DNA of 46,674 bases from Anaerolineae bacterium (GTDB taxonomy: Bacteria > Pseudomonadota > Alphaproteobacteria > DSM-16000 > Inquilinaceae). Below the pieces are notes generated by a model that was given only the letters and a program-made list of their open reading frames with translations, was not told the origin of the DNA and ran no database searches. The translations under genes and the position numbers were made by a program. Shown here piece after piece: positions 39,680-46,674 of this stretch. Numbering within the stretch: position 1 is the stretch's first letter; each line of letters opens with the position of its first letter. Location of the stretch: contig JANQQD010000116.1 in the NCBI GenBank assembly GCA_028285185.1, forward strand, positions 1 through 46,674. Direction: 5' to 3'.

Positions 39680-40612
39680 ATGAAAACGACTCAACGCGTG
39701 AAGAAGATCCTCTCGTACTACGAGAGTGACAATCCGGGAACCAAGGCGAACCTCGCCCGCATCCTGATGACCGGAAAGCTGGGCGGCACAGGGAAGATGG
39801 TCATCCTGCCGGTTGACCAGGGGTTGGAGCATGGGCCAGCGCGGAGCTTCTCCGTCAATGCTCCGGCATATGATCCGCACTATCTCTACCAGCTGGCGCT
39901 TGATGCCGGGCTAAACGCCTATGCCGCCCCGCTGGGGCCGCTGGAGGCCGGGGCCGACACCTTCGCCGGCCAGATCCCGCTGATCCTGAAGGTCAACAGC
40001 TCCAACAGCCTGGCGCGGGCGAAGGAAGCGCCGGACCAGTCGATCACCGCGTCGGTCAAGGACGCGCTCAGGATCGGTGCCGGCTTCATCGGCTTCACGA
40101 TCTATCCGGGCTCCGACCTGCAGTTCGAGATGATCGAAGAAATCCGCGAGATGGCCGCGGAGGCCAAGTCGTACGGCCTCGCCGTCGTCATCTGGTCGTA
40201 CCCGCGCGGCGGTGCGCTGTCCAAGGCGGGCGAGCTGGCCATGGATGTCGGCGGCTACGCGGCCTATATCGCGGCAGCGCTGGGCGCCCATATCATCAAG
40301 GTGAAGCTGCCGAGTGCCGACATCGAGCAGGGCGAGGCGCAGAAGGCCTATGACGCGGGCAACGTGCCCATCGCGACGCAAGCCGAGCGGGTGCGCCACG
40401 TGATGCAGTGCAGCTTCAACGGCCGGCGCATCGTCGTCTTCTCCGGCGGTGCGGCCAAGGGGGCCGATGCGGTTTACGAGGACGCCCGCGCGATCCGCGA
40501 CGGCGGCGGCAACGGCTCCATCATCGGCCGCAACAGCTTCCAGCGGTCGCGCGAAGACGCCCTGGCGCTGCTTGAGCGGATCATCCGCATCTACAAGGGC
40601 CAGGACGACTGA
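39680..40612 (+). CDS. fba: Class I fructose-bisphosphate aldolase (archaeal/DhnA type)
   Basis: The protein has 310 aa. MVILPVDQGLEHGPARSF, the Schiff-base lysine region LGAHIIKVKLPSADI and VVFSGGAAKGADAVYEDA are typical of the DhnA/FbaB-type class I aldolase. It interconverts fructose-1,6-bisphosphate with two triose phosphates. The ATG at 39680 is preceded by AAGGA; the upstream ATG at 39620 gives a non-family extension. The TGA stop overlaps a CTG codon that is the likely start of the thiE-like gene. Confidence 0.94.
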   Translation: MKTTQRVKKILSYYESDNPGTKANLARILMTGKLGGTGKMVILPVDQGLEHGPARSFSVNAPAYDPHYLYQLALDAGLNAYAAPLGPLEAGADTFAGQIPLILKVNSSNSLARAKEAPDQSITASVKDALRIGAGFIGFTIYPGSDLQFEMIEEIREMAAEAKSYGLAVVIWSYPRGGALSKAGELAMDVGGYAAYIAAALGAHIIKVKLPSADIEQGEAQKAYDAGNVPIATQAERVRHVMQCSFNGRRIVVFSGGAAKGADAVYEDARAIRDGGGNGSIIGRNSFQRSREDALALLERIIRIYKGQDD

Positions 40613-41205
40613 CAGCCGACAGCGGCGCCGGCTGCCGCCTCTACCTGATCACGCCCGAACGGTTCGAGCCTGACACCCTCGGGCGTGATTTGGCACCGGT
40701 GCTGGACGCCGGCTCGGTCGCTTGCCTGGAACTGCGCCTGGCGACGGACGACGACGATGCGTGGCGGAAGGCGATTACCGCGCTCCGCCCCATCGTCCAG
40801 GGCCGCGGCATCGCCTTCCTCCTGTGCGGCCGGCCAACCCTCGCCCGTGAGACGGGATGTGACGGCGTGGTGATCGGCCCCGGGACCCCGTTCCGGTCGG
40901 CGCGCGACACCGTCGGCCCGCAGGCGATCGTCGGCGTCCACTGCGGCACGAGCCGTCACGACTCCATGCTGGCCGGAGAACGCGGCGCGGACTTCGTGGG
41001 ACTGGCCCCCGACCCTGACCTGATCGGCTGGTGGGTTGAGATGATGGAGCCGCCCTGCGTAGCTTTCGCTGATGGCGGCGACCTTCGCGCCTGCGTGGCC
41101 GCCGGCGCCGACTTCATGGCCGTCGGGGAACGCGTCTGGAGCCATCCCGAGGGCGCCGTCGCCGGTCTGCGGGAGACCTTGGCGACCCTGGCCAGCGACC
41201 GTTAA
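40609..41205 (+). CDS. Thiamine-phosphate-synthase-like protein with altered active site, CTG start
   Basis: The protein has about 198 aa. It begins with the ThiE-like first strand RLYLITPERF and continues with LDAGSVACLELRL, DGVVIGPG, FVGLAPDPD and AAGADFMAVGERVW, a TIM-barrel pattern of the ThiE family. The QxRxK and ND phosphate/metal-binding residues of true ThiE are not present (LELRLA, LCGRP), so thiamine synthesis is doubtful. Between the in-frame stop at 40573-40575 and TTG 40690 there is no ATG, GTG or TTG. Starting at 40690 would delete the first strand, so CTG 40609, overlapping the fba stop as CTGA and preceded by AAGGG, is the best start. Confidence 0.82.
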   Translation: MTADSGAGCRLYLITPERFEPDTLGRDLAPVLDAGSVACLELRLATDDDDAWRKAITALRPIVQGRGIAFLLCGRPTLARETGCDGVVIGPGTPFRSARDTVGPQAIVGVHCGTSRHDSMLAGERGADFVGLAPDPDLIGWWVEMMEPPCVAFADGGDLRACVAAGADFMAVGERVWSHPEGAVAGLRETLATLASDR

Positions 41206-41268
41206 GACCCTGGCAAGTCCTCGCTGCTATCCTGGGTCTTGAGCGTTATCAAGGCTTGGGCTCGGGAC

Positions 41269-41565
41269 ATGCGCACACTTCTTCTGACCAGCATCGCGGC
41301 CTCTGTGCTGCTGGCCGGCTGCGCCGACAACCCGCCGCTCTCGCGCGACCCGACGATCGGTGAAGTGGGTGGCACGGCCGCGGTGGGGATCGCCGCCGCC
41401 GCAGTGATCAGCGGCCCGCTGGCGCTCGGTGCCATCGCCGGTGCGGCCAGCACCGTGGTCGACCCCGACACGCGCATGTCGGAGATCTTCACCGGCGGAT
41501 ATTACCGCCACCGCCCCCGGGTGTGCCGCACCTTGAACGACTGCGTGTTCTCCGGCGCCCACTGA
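41269..41565 (+). CDS. Small lipoprotein
   Basis: The protein has 98 aa, starting MRTLLLTSIAASVLLAGCADN, a clear lipoprotein signal with lipobox LLAGC. A Gly/Ala-rich hydrophobic segment (GTAAVGIAAAAVISGPLALGAIAGAAS) follows, and the C-terminus has two cysteines (RVCRTLNDCVF). The function is unknown. The ATG at 41269 is chosen for the signal peptide; a TTG at 41239 is also in frame. The region 41566-41762 that follows holds no gene that I can see. Confidence 0.8.
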   Translation: MRTLLLTSIAASVLLAGCADNPPLSRDPTIGEVGGTAAVGIAAAAVISGPLALGAIAGAASTVVDPDTRMSEIFTGGYYRHRPRVCRTLNDCVFSGAH

Positions 41566-41762
41566 GCGCCTGCCTCCCTGCCCGTCTTCCTTCGTCTGGC
41601 GCGTCTGCGACACTCTCGGTCGCTGACCGGCGTTTGCCCATGCGGACTGCGCTGTTTAGATGGTGAGAATCATCCAGCAGATCGTCCGGTATTGGCGAGG
41701 GACTGAGGGGTAAGGTTTCACGGGAAGCACCCGTGGCCGGCCCCGTTGGCGGAGAGTGGATC

Positions 41763-44324
41763 ATGGCAAGGTTTCCGGAAAAGGCGAATGTCGTCATCGT
41801 CGGCCTGGGCGGGATCGTCGGATCGTCGGTCGCCCACCACCTGATCGAGCGCGGGTGGGACGATATCGTCGGCATCGATGCCTCGGCGATCCCGACCGAT
41901 ATCGGCTCCACCTCACACGCCTCGGATTTCTGCTACGGCACGGCCCACGACTTCCTTTCGTGCTGGACCACCCGCTATTCCATCGCCTTCTACGAGCGCA
42001 TGGGCCGTTACGCCAAGGTCGGCGGGCTCGAAGTCGCACGCGTCGGCGACGATGCGCGAATGGACGAGATCAAGCGCAAGGTGGCGTCAGGCAAGGCCTT
42101 CGGCACCGGCGTGCGCCTGGTGACCCCTGCGGAGATCAAGGAGAAGTTCCCGCTGATCGAGGAAGACCTGGTGCAGGGCGGCATGTGGGACCCGCATGCC
42201 GGGCTGGTTGTCCCCCGCTCCCAGGTCGTCTGCGGGGAACTGGTGGATGCTGCCATGGCGACTGGCAAGCTGCAGGCCTTCGCCAACACGCCCGCCACCG
42301 GCCTGGTGATCGAGGAGGGCCGCATCAGGGGCGTCGAGACCCCGCGCGGCACCATCCACGCCGATCATGTGGTCGTCTGCGCGGGGCTGTGGGGGCGCAT
42401 GGTCGCCGAGATGGCGGGCGAGGACCTGCCGATCATGCCGGTCGACCACCCGCTGCTCTGGTTCGGGCCTTACGAGGAGTTTGCGGGCACGGGCAAAGAG
42501 ATCGGCTGGCCCCTGCTGCGCGACCAGGGCAACTCCGCCTATATGCGCGACACCGGTGATCCGAAGACCACCGAAGGCGGCATGATCGAATGGGGCTATT
42601 ACGAGGAGAACACGCCCCGCCTGGTGCACCCGCGCGACATCCTGGACAAGACGGAGGCCCGCCTCTCCCCCTCCCAGCGCGACCTGGAGATCGAGCAGGT
42701 CATGGAGCCGCTGGAACGCGCGATGGAGCTGACCCCGATCCTGGCGGAGCTCGGGTACGACCCCAAGCGCTCCTTCAACGGCCTGCTTCAGGTCACGACG
42801 GACGGCGGCCCGTCGATCGGCGAAAGCCAGGCGGTGCGCGGTCTCTGGTACGCCGTCGCCATCTGGATCAAGGACGGCCCCGGCATGGCCAAGCTGCTGG
42901 TCGACTGGATGACCGACGGCCGGACGGAGATCGACCACCACGCCATCGACTATGCGCGCTTCTACCCGTTCCAGACGCAGGCGGATTTCATCCACGCCCG
43001 CTGCACCGAAACGGCGATGAAGATCTACAACCCCGCCGTCCACCCGCGGGAACCGTTCGCGGGCGGCCGCAACGTTCGGCGCAGCCCCTTCTATGAGCGG
43101 GAGGTGGCGCTGGGCGGCTATTTCATGGAGCTGGGCGGCTGGGAGCGCGCTCACGGCTATGCCAGCAACGAGCACCTGTTGGAGAAATATGCCAACCAGG
43201 TGCCGGTGCGGGAGAACGAGTGGGACAACCGCCACTTCTGGCGCGTCTCCAACGCCGAGCATCTGCAGATGAGTGCCGATGTCGGCATGGTGAATCTCTC
43301 GCACTTCGCCATCTACGACGTGACCGGCCCCGACCATGTGGCGTTCATGGAATATCTGTGCGTCGCGAAGGTCGGCGGCGATGCCCAGATCGGCAAGGGC
43401 ATCTATACGCATTTCCTGGACGGGCACGGCATGGTGCGGGCCGATTTCACGGTGTTCCGCATGAGCGACCGTATCCGCTTCATCGACGGTGCGGATGCCG
43501 GCAACCGCGACTTCACCTACATGAAGCGCATGGCCGCCGATCTCGGCTATGACGTCACGGTCACCGACCGGTCGACCGAGCTCGTCACCATCGGCATCTG
43601 GGGCCCGAACGCCCGCGCCAGCCTGCAAGAGGTGGTGGAAGACCCCGACGCGCTGACCCACGACAACTTCCGCTTCGCCACCATCAAGCCGGTCCGCATC
43701 GCCGGCAAGGACGTGATGGCCTTCCGCATCTCCTACGTCGGCGAGCAGGGGTTTGAGCTGCACATGGCCTATGACGACGCCCTGGCCGTGTGGGACGCGA
43801 TCCGTGCGCAGAACGTGATGGCATTCGGGGTGGAGACCTATGCCAACTCCCGCCGCATGGAAAAGAGCCTGCGCCTGCAGAACGCCGACCTGCTGACCGA
43901 ATACAACCTCTTGGAAGCCGACCTCGCCCGCCCGAAGGTGAAAGACGCCGATTTCGTCGGCAAGGCGGCGTACCTGGAGCACCGCGCGAGGCCGCACCAG
44001 CCGGCGATCCTTTGCACATTCGTGATCACCGACAACCGCGATTCAACCGGCGTGCTGCGCTATCCAGTCGGCACCCTGCCGATCATGGACGCCAATACGG
44101 GCGAGACCCTGGTCGACGCTGAAGGCCGCCATTCCTACACCACGTCGATCGCCTACGGCCCCGCCATCGGCAAAAACATTGCGCTCGGCTACCTGCCCCG
44201 CGAACACGCCGTCAAAGGCAAGACGTTCCAGGTGGAGTATTTCGGCGAAACCTATCCCGTCGAAGTGGCGGGCGTTGGCTACGAACCCCTCTACGACCCG
44301 GAAAACCTGAAGCCGCGGTCGTGA
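41763..44324 (+). CDS. FAD-dependent oxidoreductase with GcvT (aminomethyltransferase) domain
   Basis: The protein has 853 aa. The N-terminal FAD half opens with VVIVGLGGIVGSSVAHHLIERG and STSHASD, where a His stands near the place of covalent flavin attachment in dimethylglycine dehydrogenases. The C-terminal half is a GcvT-like folate domain (GIWGPNARASLQEV, SYVGEQGFELHM, RRMEKSLRL, FVGKAAYL) ending with the GcvT C-terminal barrel. This is the layout of dimethylglycine/sarcosine dehydrogenases, which demethylate N-methyl amines and pass the one-carbon unit to tetrahydrofolate. The substrate is not certain. The ATG at 41763 has a GGAGAG site; no one-carbon partner genes are adjacent. Confidence 0.88.
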   Translation: MARFPEKANVVIVGLGGIVGSSVAHHLIERGWDDIVGIDASAIPTDIGSTSHASDFCYGTAHDFLSCWTTRYSIAFYERMGRYAKVGGLEVARVGDDARMDEIKRKVASGKAFGTGVRLVTPAEIKEKFPLIEEDLVQGGMWDPHAGLVVPRSQVVCGELVDAAMATGKLQAFANTPATGLVIEEGRIRGVETPRGTIHADHVVVCAGLWGRMVAEMAGEDLPIMPVDHPLLWFGPYEEFAGTGKEIGWPLLRDQGNSAYMRDTGDPKTTEGGMIEWGYYEENTPRLVHPRDILDKTEARLSPSQRDLEIEQVMEPLERAMELTPILAELGYDPKRSFNGLLQVTTDGGPSIGESQAVRGLWYAVAIWIKDGPGMAKLLVDWMTDGRTEIDHHAIDYARFYPFQTQADFIHARCTETAMKIYNPAVHPREPFAGGRNVRRSPFYEREVALGGYFMELGGWERAHGYASNEHLLEKYANQVPVRENEWDNRHFWRVSNAEHLQMSADVGMVNLSHFAIYDVTGPDHVAFMEYLCVAKVGGDAQIGKGIYTHFLDGHGMVRADFTVFRMSDRIRFIDGADAGNRDFTYMKRMAADLGYDVTVTDRSTELVTIGIWGPNARASLQEVVEDPDALTHDNFRFATIKPVRIAGKDVMAFRISYVGEQGFELHMAYDDALAVWDAIRAQNVMAFGVETYANSRRMEKSLRLQNADLLTEYNLLEADLARPKVKDADFVGKAAYLEHRARPHQPAILCTFVITDNRDSTGVLRYPVGTLPIMDANTGETLVDAEGRHSYTTSIAYGPAIGKNIALGYLPREHAVKGKTFQVEYFGETYPVEVAGVGYEPLYDPENLKPRS

Positions 44325-44378
44325 CGCGGAGAGGGCGACCGACACGGCCGCCCCCTCAACCCGACCATCGGGGACACC

Positions 44379-44780
44379 TCAGCTGGTGCGCTGGCAGGTG
44401 ATGGTCGCGACGCGGTGGCAGTTGCCGAAGCCGGTCGACCGGCAGACAGACTGGTCGCCCAGCCGCACATTCGTCTGCCCAATCACGGTGTTGCGGGAAT
44501 AGGACGAAATCCCCTGGTCATAACCCTGCTGCTGGCAGAACAAATCGATCTGCCGCTGCTGGCGGCAGGACCCCTCGGCATAGCAGAGATCCACCCAACG
44601 GCCACCGACTTGGGGATCGTTGAAGGTCCGCGTCTGCACCTGCGGCGGCGGGGGTTCCCCGGGGCCACCGCCGCCCGGATTGCCGCCCGGCGGGGGCATC
44701 GTGATACAGGCGCCCAGCATGCCGGTGGCGGCAACCATGGCGAGGGTAAGGGCGGTGCGACGGATCTGTGCTCCAAACAT
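44379..44780 (-). CDS. Cysteine-rich lipoprotein, array member A
   Basis: The protein has 133 aa, starting MFGAQIRRTALTLAMVAATG with lipobox MLGAC. A Pro/Gly linker (PPPGGNPGGGGPGEPPPP) leads to a mature domain with six cysteines (LCYAEGSC, LFC, SVC, GNC, ITC), suited to three disulfides. The function is unknown. A strong AGGAGG site lies just before the ATG. The signal peptide and upstream 450 bases are nearly identical to those of the broken copy at 46076, and the signal peptide is shared with the gene at 45710. Confidence 0.8.
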   Translation of the reverse strand: MFGAQIRRTALTLAMVAATGMLGACITMPPPGGNPGGGGPGEPPPPQVQTRTFNDPQVGGRWVDLCYAEGSCRQQRQIDLFCQQQGYDQGISSYSRNTVIGQTNVRLGDQSVCRSTGFGNCHRVATITCQRTS

Positions 44781-44858
44781 GACATCCTCCTTGGGGTTTG
44801 AACCGCCGCGCCAGTGCGGCCGTTCCATGCCCCAGAAGGTACGAACCAAGATCCATCC

Positions 44859-44870
44859 ACCCCATGGGGT
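44859..44870. promoter_or_regulatory. Perfect 12-base palindrome upstream of lipoprotein A
   Basis: ACCCCATGGGGT lies about 80 bases upstream of the ATG at 44780. Copy 2 of the repeat has one change (ACCCCATGGGCT), and the leader of lipoprotein B has a different inverted repeat (GTCGACC...GGTCGAC) at the same place. It may be an operator or an RNA leader hairpin. Confidence 0.3.
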
Positions 44871-44924
44871 CGACACCCCATATTCGGTAGGCTCCCGCAC
44901 GGCCGCCCGGCAACGACGATGGTC

Positions 44925-44987
44925 GCGCCCGACCGCACCAGCTGGCGACGCTCTGCACGTTGGTGATCACTTGCAACCGAGATTCAC
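44925..44987 (+). pseudogene. Relic of the oxidoreductase GcvT region (copy in repeat 1)
   Basis: These bases match 43983-44045, which encodes RPHQPAILCTFVITDNRDS in the oxidoreductase, in the same orientation. Indels and substitutions disrupt the frame here. It is a short, non-functional fragment embedded in the intergenic region. Confidence 0.6.
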
Positions 44988-45230
44988 AGATTTGTGGGGC
45001 AAAGAGGGACCTGCCCCCCGTTTCTCCCAACGCAACTCTCGCTCTACTGGCGATGGCGGGGATCTCTTCAGACAGGCGTACAGCGGGTCACCGGAGACGA
45101 TCTTGTCCGAGCGCCGCTGGGATCCGCCAACGGCTTTCGCCCCGCGTTGGCAGCAGAGAGGGGGGCAGATGCGGCCCCCCTCACGGGCCGGCGGGGTCGT
45201 CGGAGACGTCGGACGGGCGGCGCCGGTCGG

Positions 45231-45710
45231 CTAGTCTTCGATCCAGTCGAAGGTGATCGTCTGGCCCGCATAGCCGGTGGCGTTGAACTGATAGGTGCCA
45301 ACGAAGTCCATGTCGCCGATGCCCTGGGTCCGGTAAAAGTACCAGGTCACCGTGTGGGGGCCGGCCGGGTGCTCGCCGCAGACGACATCCCCCCGGCGCC
45401 GGGTCACATACCGCGGATCCCCCGTGGTGAAGTGCATTCCCTTGTTGATGCCGCTGGCCGAGTTCCGCAGGCAGACCCTGACCTTGCTCGGGTCCTGCGA
45501 GTTGCCGCCGGTGACAATGCGGATGCGGTCGTCGGAATTGCTCGTCCGGAAGACCTGATCGATGGGCGGCCCGCCGGAAGGCTGCGGCCCGCCGCCGCCT
45601 CCGCCGCCGCCGCCCGAGGGGGGTGGCATCGTGATACAGGCGCCGAGCATGCCGGTGGCGGCAACCATGGCAACGGTCAGGGCAGTGCGACGGATCTGTG
45701 CTCCAAACAT
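45231..45710 (-). CDS. Lipoprotein, array member B
   Basis: The protein has 159 aa. The signal peptide MFGAQIRRTALTVAMVAATG with lipobox MLGAC is almost the same as in member A. The Gly-rich linker (PSGGGGGGGGGPQPSGG) differs, and the mature domain is unrelated: VFRTSNSDDRIRIVTGGNSQ, VRVCLRNSASG, VVCGEHPAGPHTVTWYF and ATGYAGQTITFDWIED, a beta-rich pattern with two cysteines. The function is unknown. The upstream 120 bases are a diverged version of the leader of member A, so both may be regulated alike. Confidence 0.8.
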   Translation of the reverse strand: MFGAQIRRTALTVAMVAATGMLGACITMPPPSGGGGGGGGGPQPSGGPPIDQVFRTSNSDDRIRIVTGGNSQDPSKVRVCLRNSASGINKGMHFTTGDPRYVTRRRGDVVCGEHPAGPHTVTWYFYRTQGIGDMDFVGTYQFNATGYAGQTITFDWIED

Positions 45711-45859
45711 GACATTCTCCCTCGGGTTTTTGTGCCGCCGCGGAACGGCGAGCGCTCGATACCCCTCGCAAGGTACGAAGCGAAATCCGTCGACCCGGTT
45801 CGGTCGACACCCTGTTTTCCGCAGCCTCCGGGGCGGCCGCCCCGGAACCGTCGATAGTT

Positions 45860-45942
45860 GCACCCCCGCAACGACCCGGCAAGCCCCGCGCCAGCCCCCA
45901 AAATGTCGCACCGCCTGAGCGATCCGGCGAGCCCCGCGCACG
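45860..45942. repeat. Imperfect tandem repeat, 48-base period
   Basis: Two copies, beginning at 45860 (GCACCCCCGCAACGACCCGG) and 45908 (GCACCGCCTGAGCGATCCGG), both continue with a (A/G)AGCCCCGCGC core. They lie in the gap between members B and C of the lipoprotein array, which otherwise holds nothing recognisable. Confidence 0.5.
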
Positions 45943-45972
45943 GTCCCGCGGGCACGCGGTCAAAGACCGCCC

Positions 45973-46076
45973 AGGTTGCCGCCCGGCGGGGGCAACGTGA
46001 TTCAGGCGCCCAGCATGCCGGTGGCGGCAACCATGGCGAGGGTCAGGACGGTGTGACGGATCTGTGCTCCAAACAT
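45973..46076 (-). pseudogene. Lipoprotein array member C, truncated by a stop at the lipobox
   Basis: The frame starts at ATG 46076 behind an intact AGGAGG site and reads MFGAQIRHTVLTLAMVAATG then MLGA and TGA. The TGA (46002-46004) replaces the TGT codon of the lipobox cysteine in member A. Beyond it the sequence still follows member A (ITLPPPGGN) for about 10 codons and then loses similarity, so the mature domain is gone. Confidence 0.8.
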
Positions 46077-46218
46077 GACATCCTCCTTAAGGTTTGAACC
46101 GCCGCGCCAGTGCGGCCGTTCGATGCCCCAGAAGGTACGAACCAAGATCCATCCACCCCATGGGCTCGACACCCCATATTCGGTAGGCTCCGCAGGGCAG
46201 CCCGCCAACGACGATGGC

Positions 46219-46281
46219 CGCGCCCGACCGCACCAGCCGGCGACGCTCTGCACGTTCGTGATCACTTACAATCGAGATTCA
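46219..46281 (+). pseudogene. Relic of the oxidoreductase GcvT region (copy in repeat 2)
   Basis: These bases encode RPHQPATLCTFVITYNRDS in one frame, against RPHQPAILCTFVITDNRDS in the oxidoreductase. By hand I count about 11 mismatches in 60 aligned bases. Similarity stops sharply after the GATTC. Confidence 0.65.
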
Positions 46282-46524
46282 CAGGATTGTGGGGCAAAGA
46301 GGGACCTGACCCTGTTTCTCCCAACGCAACTCTCGCTCTACCGGCGATGGCGGGGATCTCTTCAGACAGGCGTGCAGCGGGACACCGGAGACGACCTTGT
46401 CTGAGCGCCGCTGGGATCCGCCAACGGCTTTCGTCCCGCGTTGGCAGTGAGGGGGGCAGATGCTGCCCCCTTCACGGGCCGGCGGGGTCGTCGGGGACGC
46501 CGGAAGGGCGGCGCGGTCGGCTAG

Positions 46525-46674
46525 GGTCTGTAGACATTCATAGCCCCAACCCACTTCAAGCCCTCCCCCTCGATGGGGCAGGGCTATCGCATTTGGGAAA
46601 AGAGGGAGAGAAGGAAGTCGTCGTCCCATCCGGCACGTTTGATCTTTCTTCTGATCGAGGACTTGCTCTGGTCG
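46525..46674. other. Window end, no confident gene
   Basis: A minus-strand frame runs in from beyond the window and stops at 46584-46586, with visible residues SKSSIRRKIKRAGWDDDFLL near the edge; it may be the tail of a gene outside the window. The segment around 46555-46615 (CCTCCCCCTCGATGGGG and following) has the look of a dispersed intergenic repeat. Neither can be confirmed here. Confidence 0.25.

Larger units (their letters stand above)
44679..45234. repeat. Direct repeat of about 550 bp, copy 1
   Basis: This copy spans the signal-peptide end of lipoprotein A, its upstream region, and runs up to the TAG stop of lipoprotein B (45231-45233). Copy 2 is at 45973-46524 in the same orientation. 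The two are highly similar across the whole length, differing by scattered substitutions and small indels. Confidence 0.9.
45973..46524. repeat. Direct repeat of about 550 bp, copy 2
   Basis: This is the second copy of 44679-45234. It ends at the same CTAG that in copy 1 holds the stop codon of lipoprotein B, although no such gene follows here. Confidence 0.9.

Noticed and set aside
41205..41241. AAGACCC...GGGTCTT inverted repeat after the thiE-like gene as a terminator
   Set aside because: The arms are only 7 bases with a loop of more than 20 bases and no T-run, so it is too weak to call.
44781..44900. Upstream in-frame stretch (EPTEYGVSTPWGGWILVR) as coding N-terminus of the lipoproteins
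   Set aside because: The strong AGGAGG site and lipoprotein signal at MFGAQIR mark the start, and the stretch is not kept in member B; it is leader DNA.

Overview
The window is GC-rich, gene-dense chromosomal DNA from an alphaproteobacterium, probably Rhodospirillales-like. The grounds are the tetratricopeptide-bamB-der order with a DUF1489 gene beside it, an archaeal-type class I aldolase followed by a ThiE-like gene, and a conserved alphaproteobacterial-style reductase/PTPS/glycosyltransferase/RibD neighbourhood. I cannot name the genus. I saw no tRNA, rRNA, CRISPR array, transposase or phage gene.

Layout. 1-4174: the end of a DUF1489 gene, then on the minus strand a YfgM-like TPR protein, BamB and Der (outer-membrane assembly and ribosome biogenesis), and a thioredoxin-fold protein. 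4314-9336: sbcD-sbcC, the Mre11/Rad50-type DNA-end-processing nuclease. 9450-28394: one gene of about 19 kb (6314 aa) on the minus strand, taking up some 40% of the window. It encodes a type I-secreted RTX adhesin with 17 tandem units of about 300 aa, a C-terminal RTX and secretion region, and an N-terminal PAAG motif resembling the LapG protease site of LapA-type adhesins. No exporter or LapG/LapD genes are nearby.

28800-34320: a stand-alone ParB-like mini-protein, then a compact cluster. It runs a zinc-ligand-poor BchC-like dehydrogenase, a PTPS/QueD homologue lacking the usual catalytic Cys and one zinc His, a GT4 glycosyltransferase and a SAM methyltransferase (all plus strand), facing a RibD-type reductase and an FkbM methyltransferase (minus strand). 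Together these look like an uncharacterised pathway for a modified, possibly glycosylated and methylated, pterin- or flavin-like metabolite. This is my main candidate for an undescribed system.

34947-41205: central carbon metabolism. tkt and gap come first, then an interruption by two minus-strand genes and a small conserved-looking gene, then class I fba and a degenerate thiE-like gene that seems to start at CTG. The pgk gene often seen in this neighbourhood is absent. 41269-44324: a small lipoprotein and an 853-aa FAD oxidoreductase/GcvT fusion of the dimethylglycine/sarcosine dehydrogenase type.

44379-46674: a decaying tandem array of small lipoproteins. They share a nearly identical signal peptide and upstream region but have unrelated mature parts. 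A directly repeated segment of about 550 bp, a third copy broken by a stop codon at the lipobox cysteine, and short intergenic relics of the neighbouring GcvT coding sequence show repeated duplication here.
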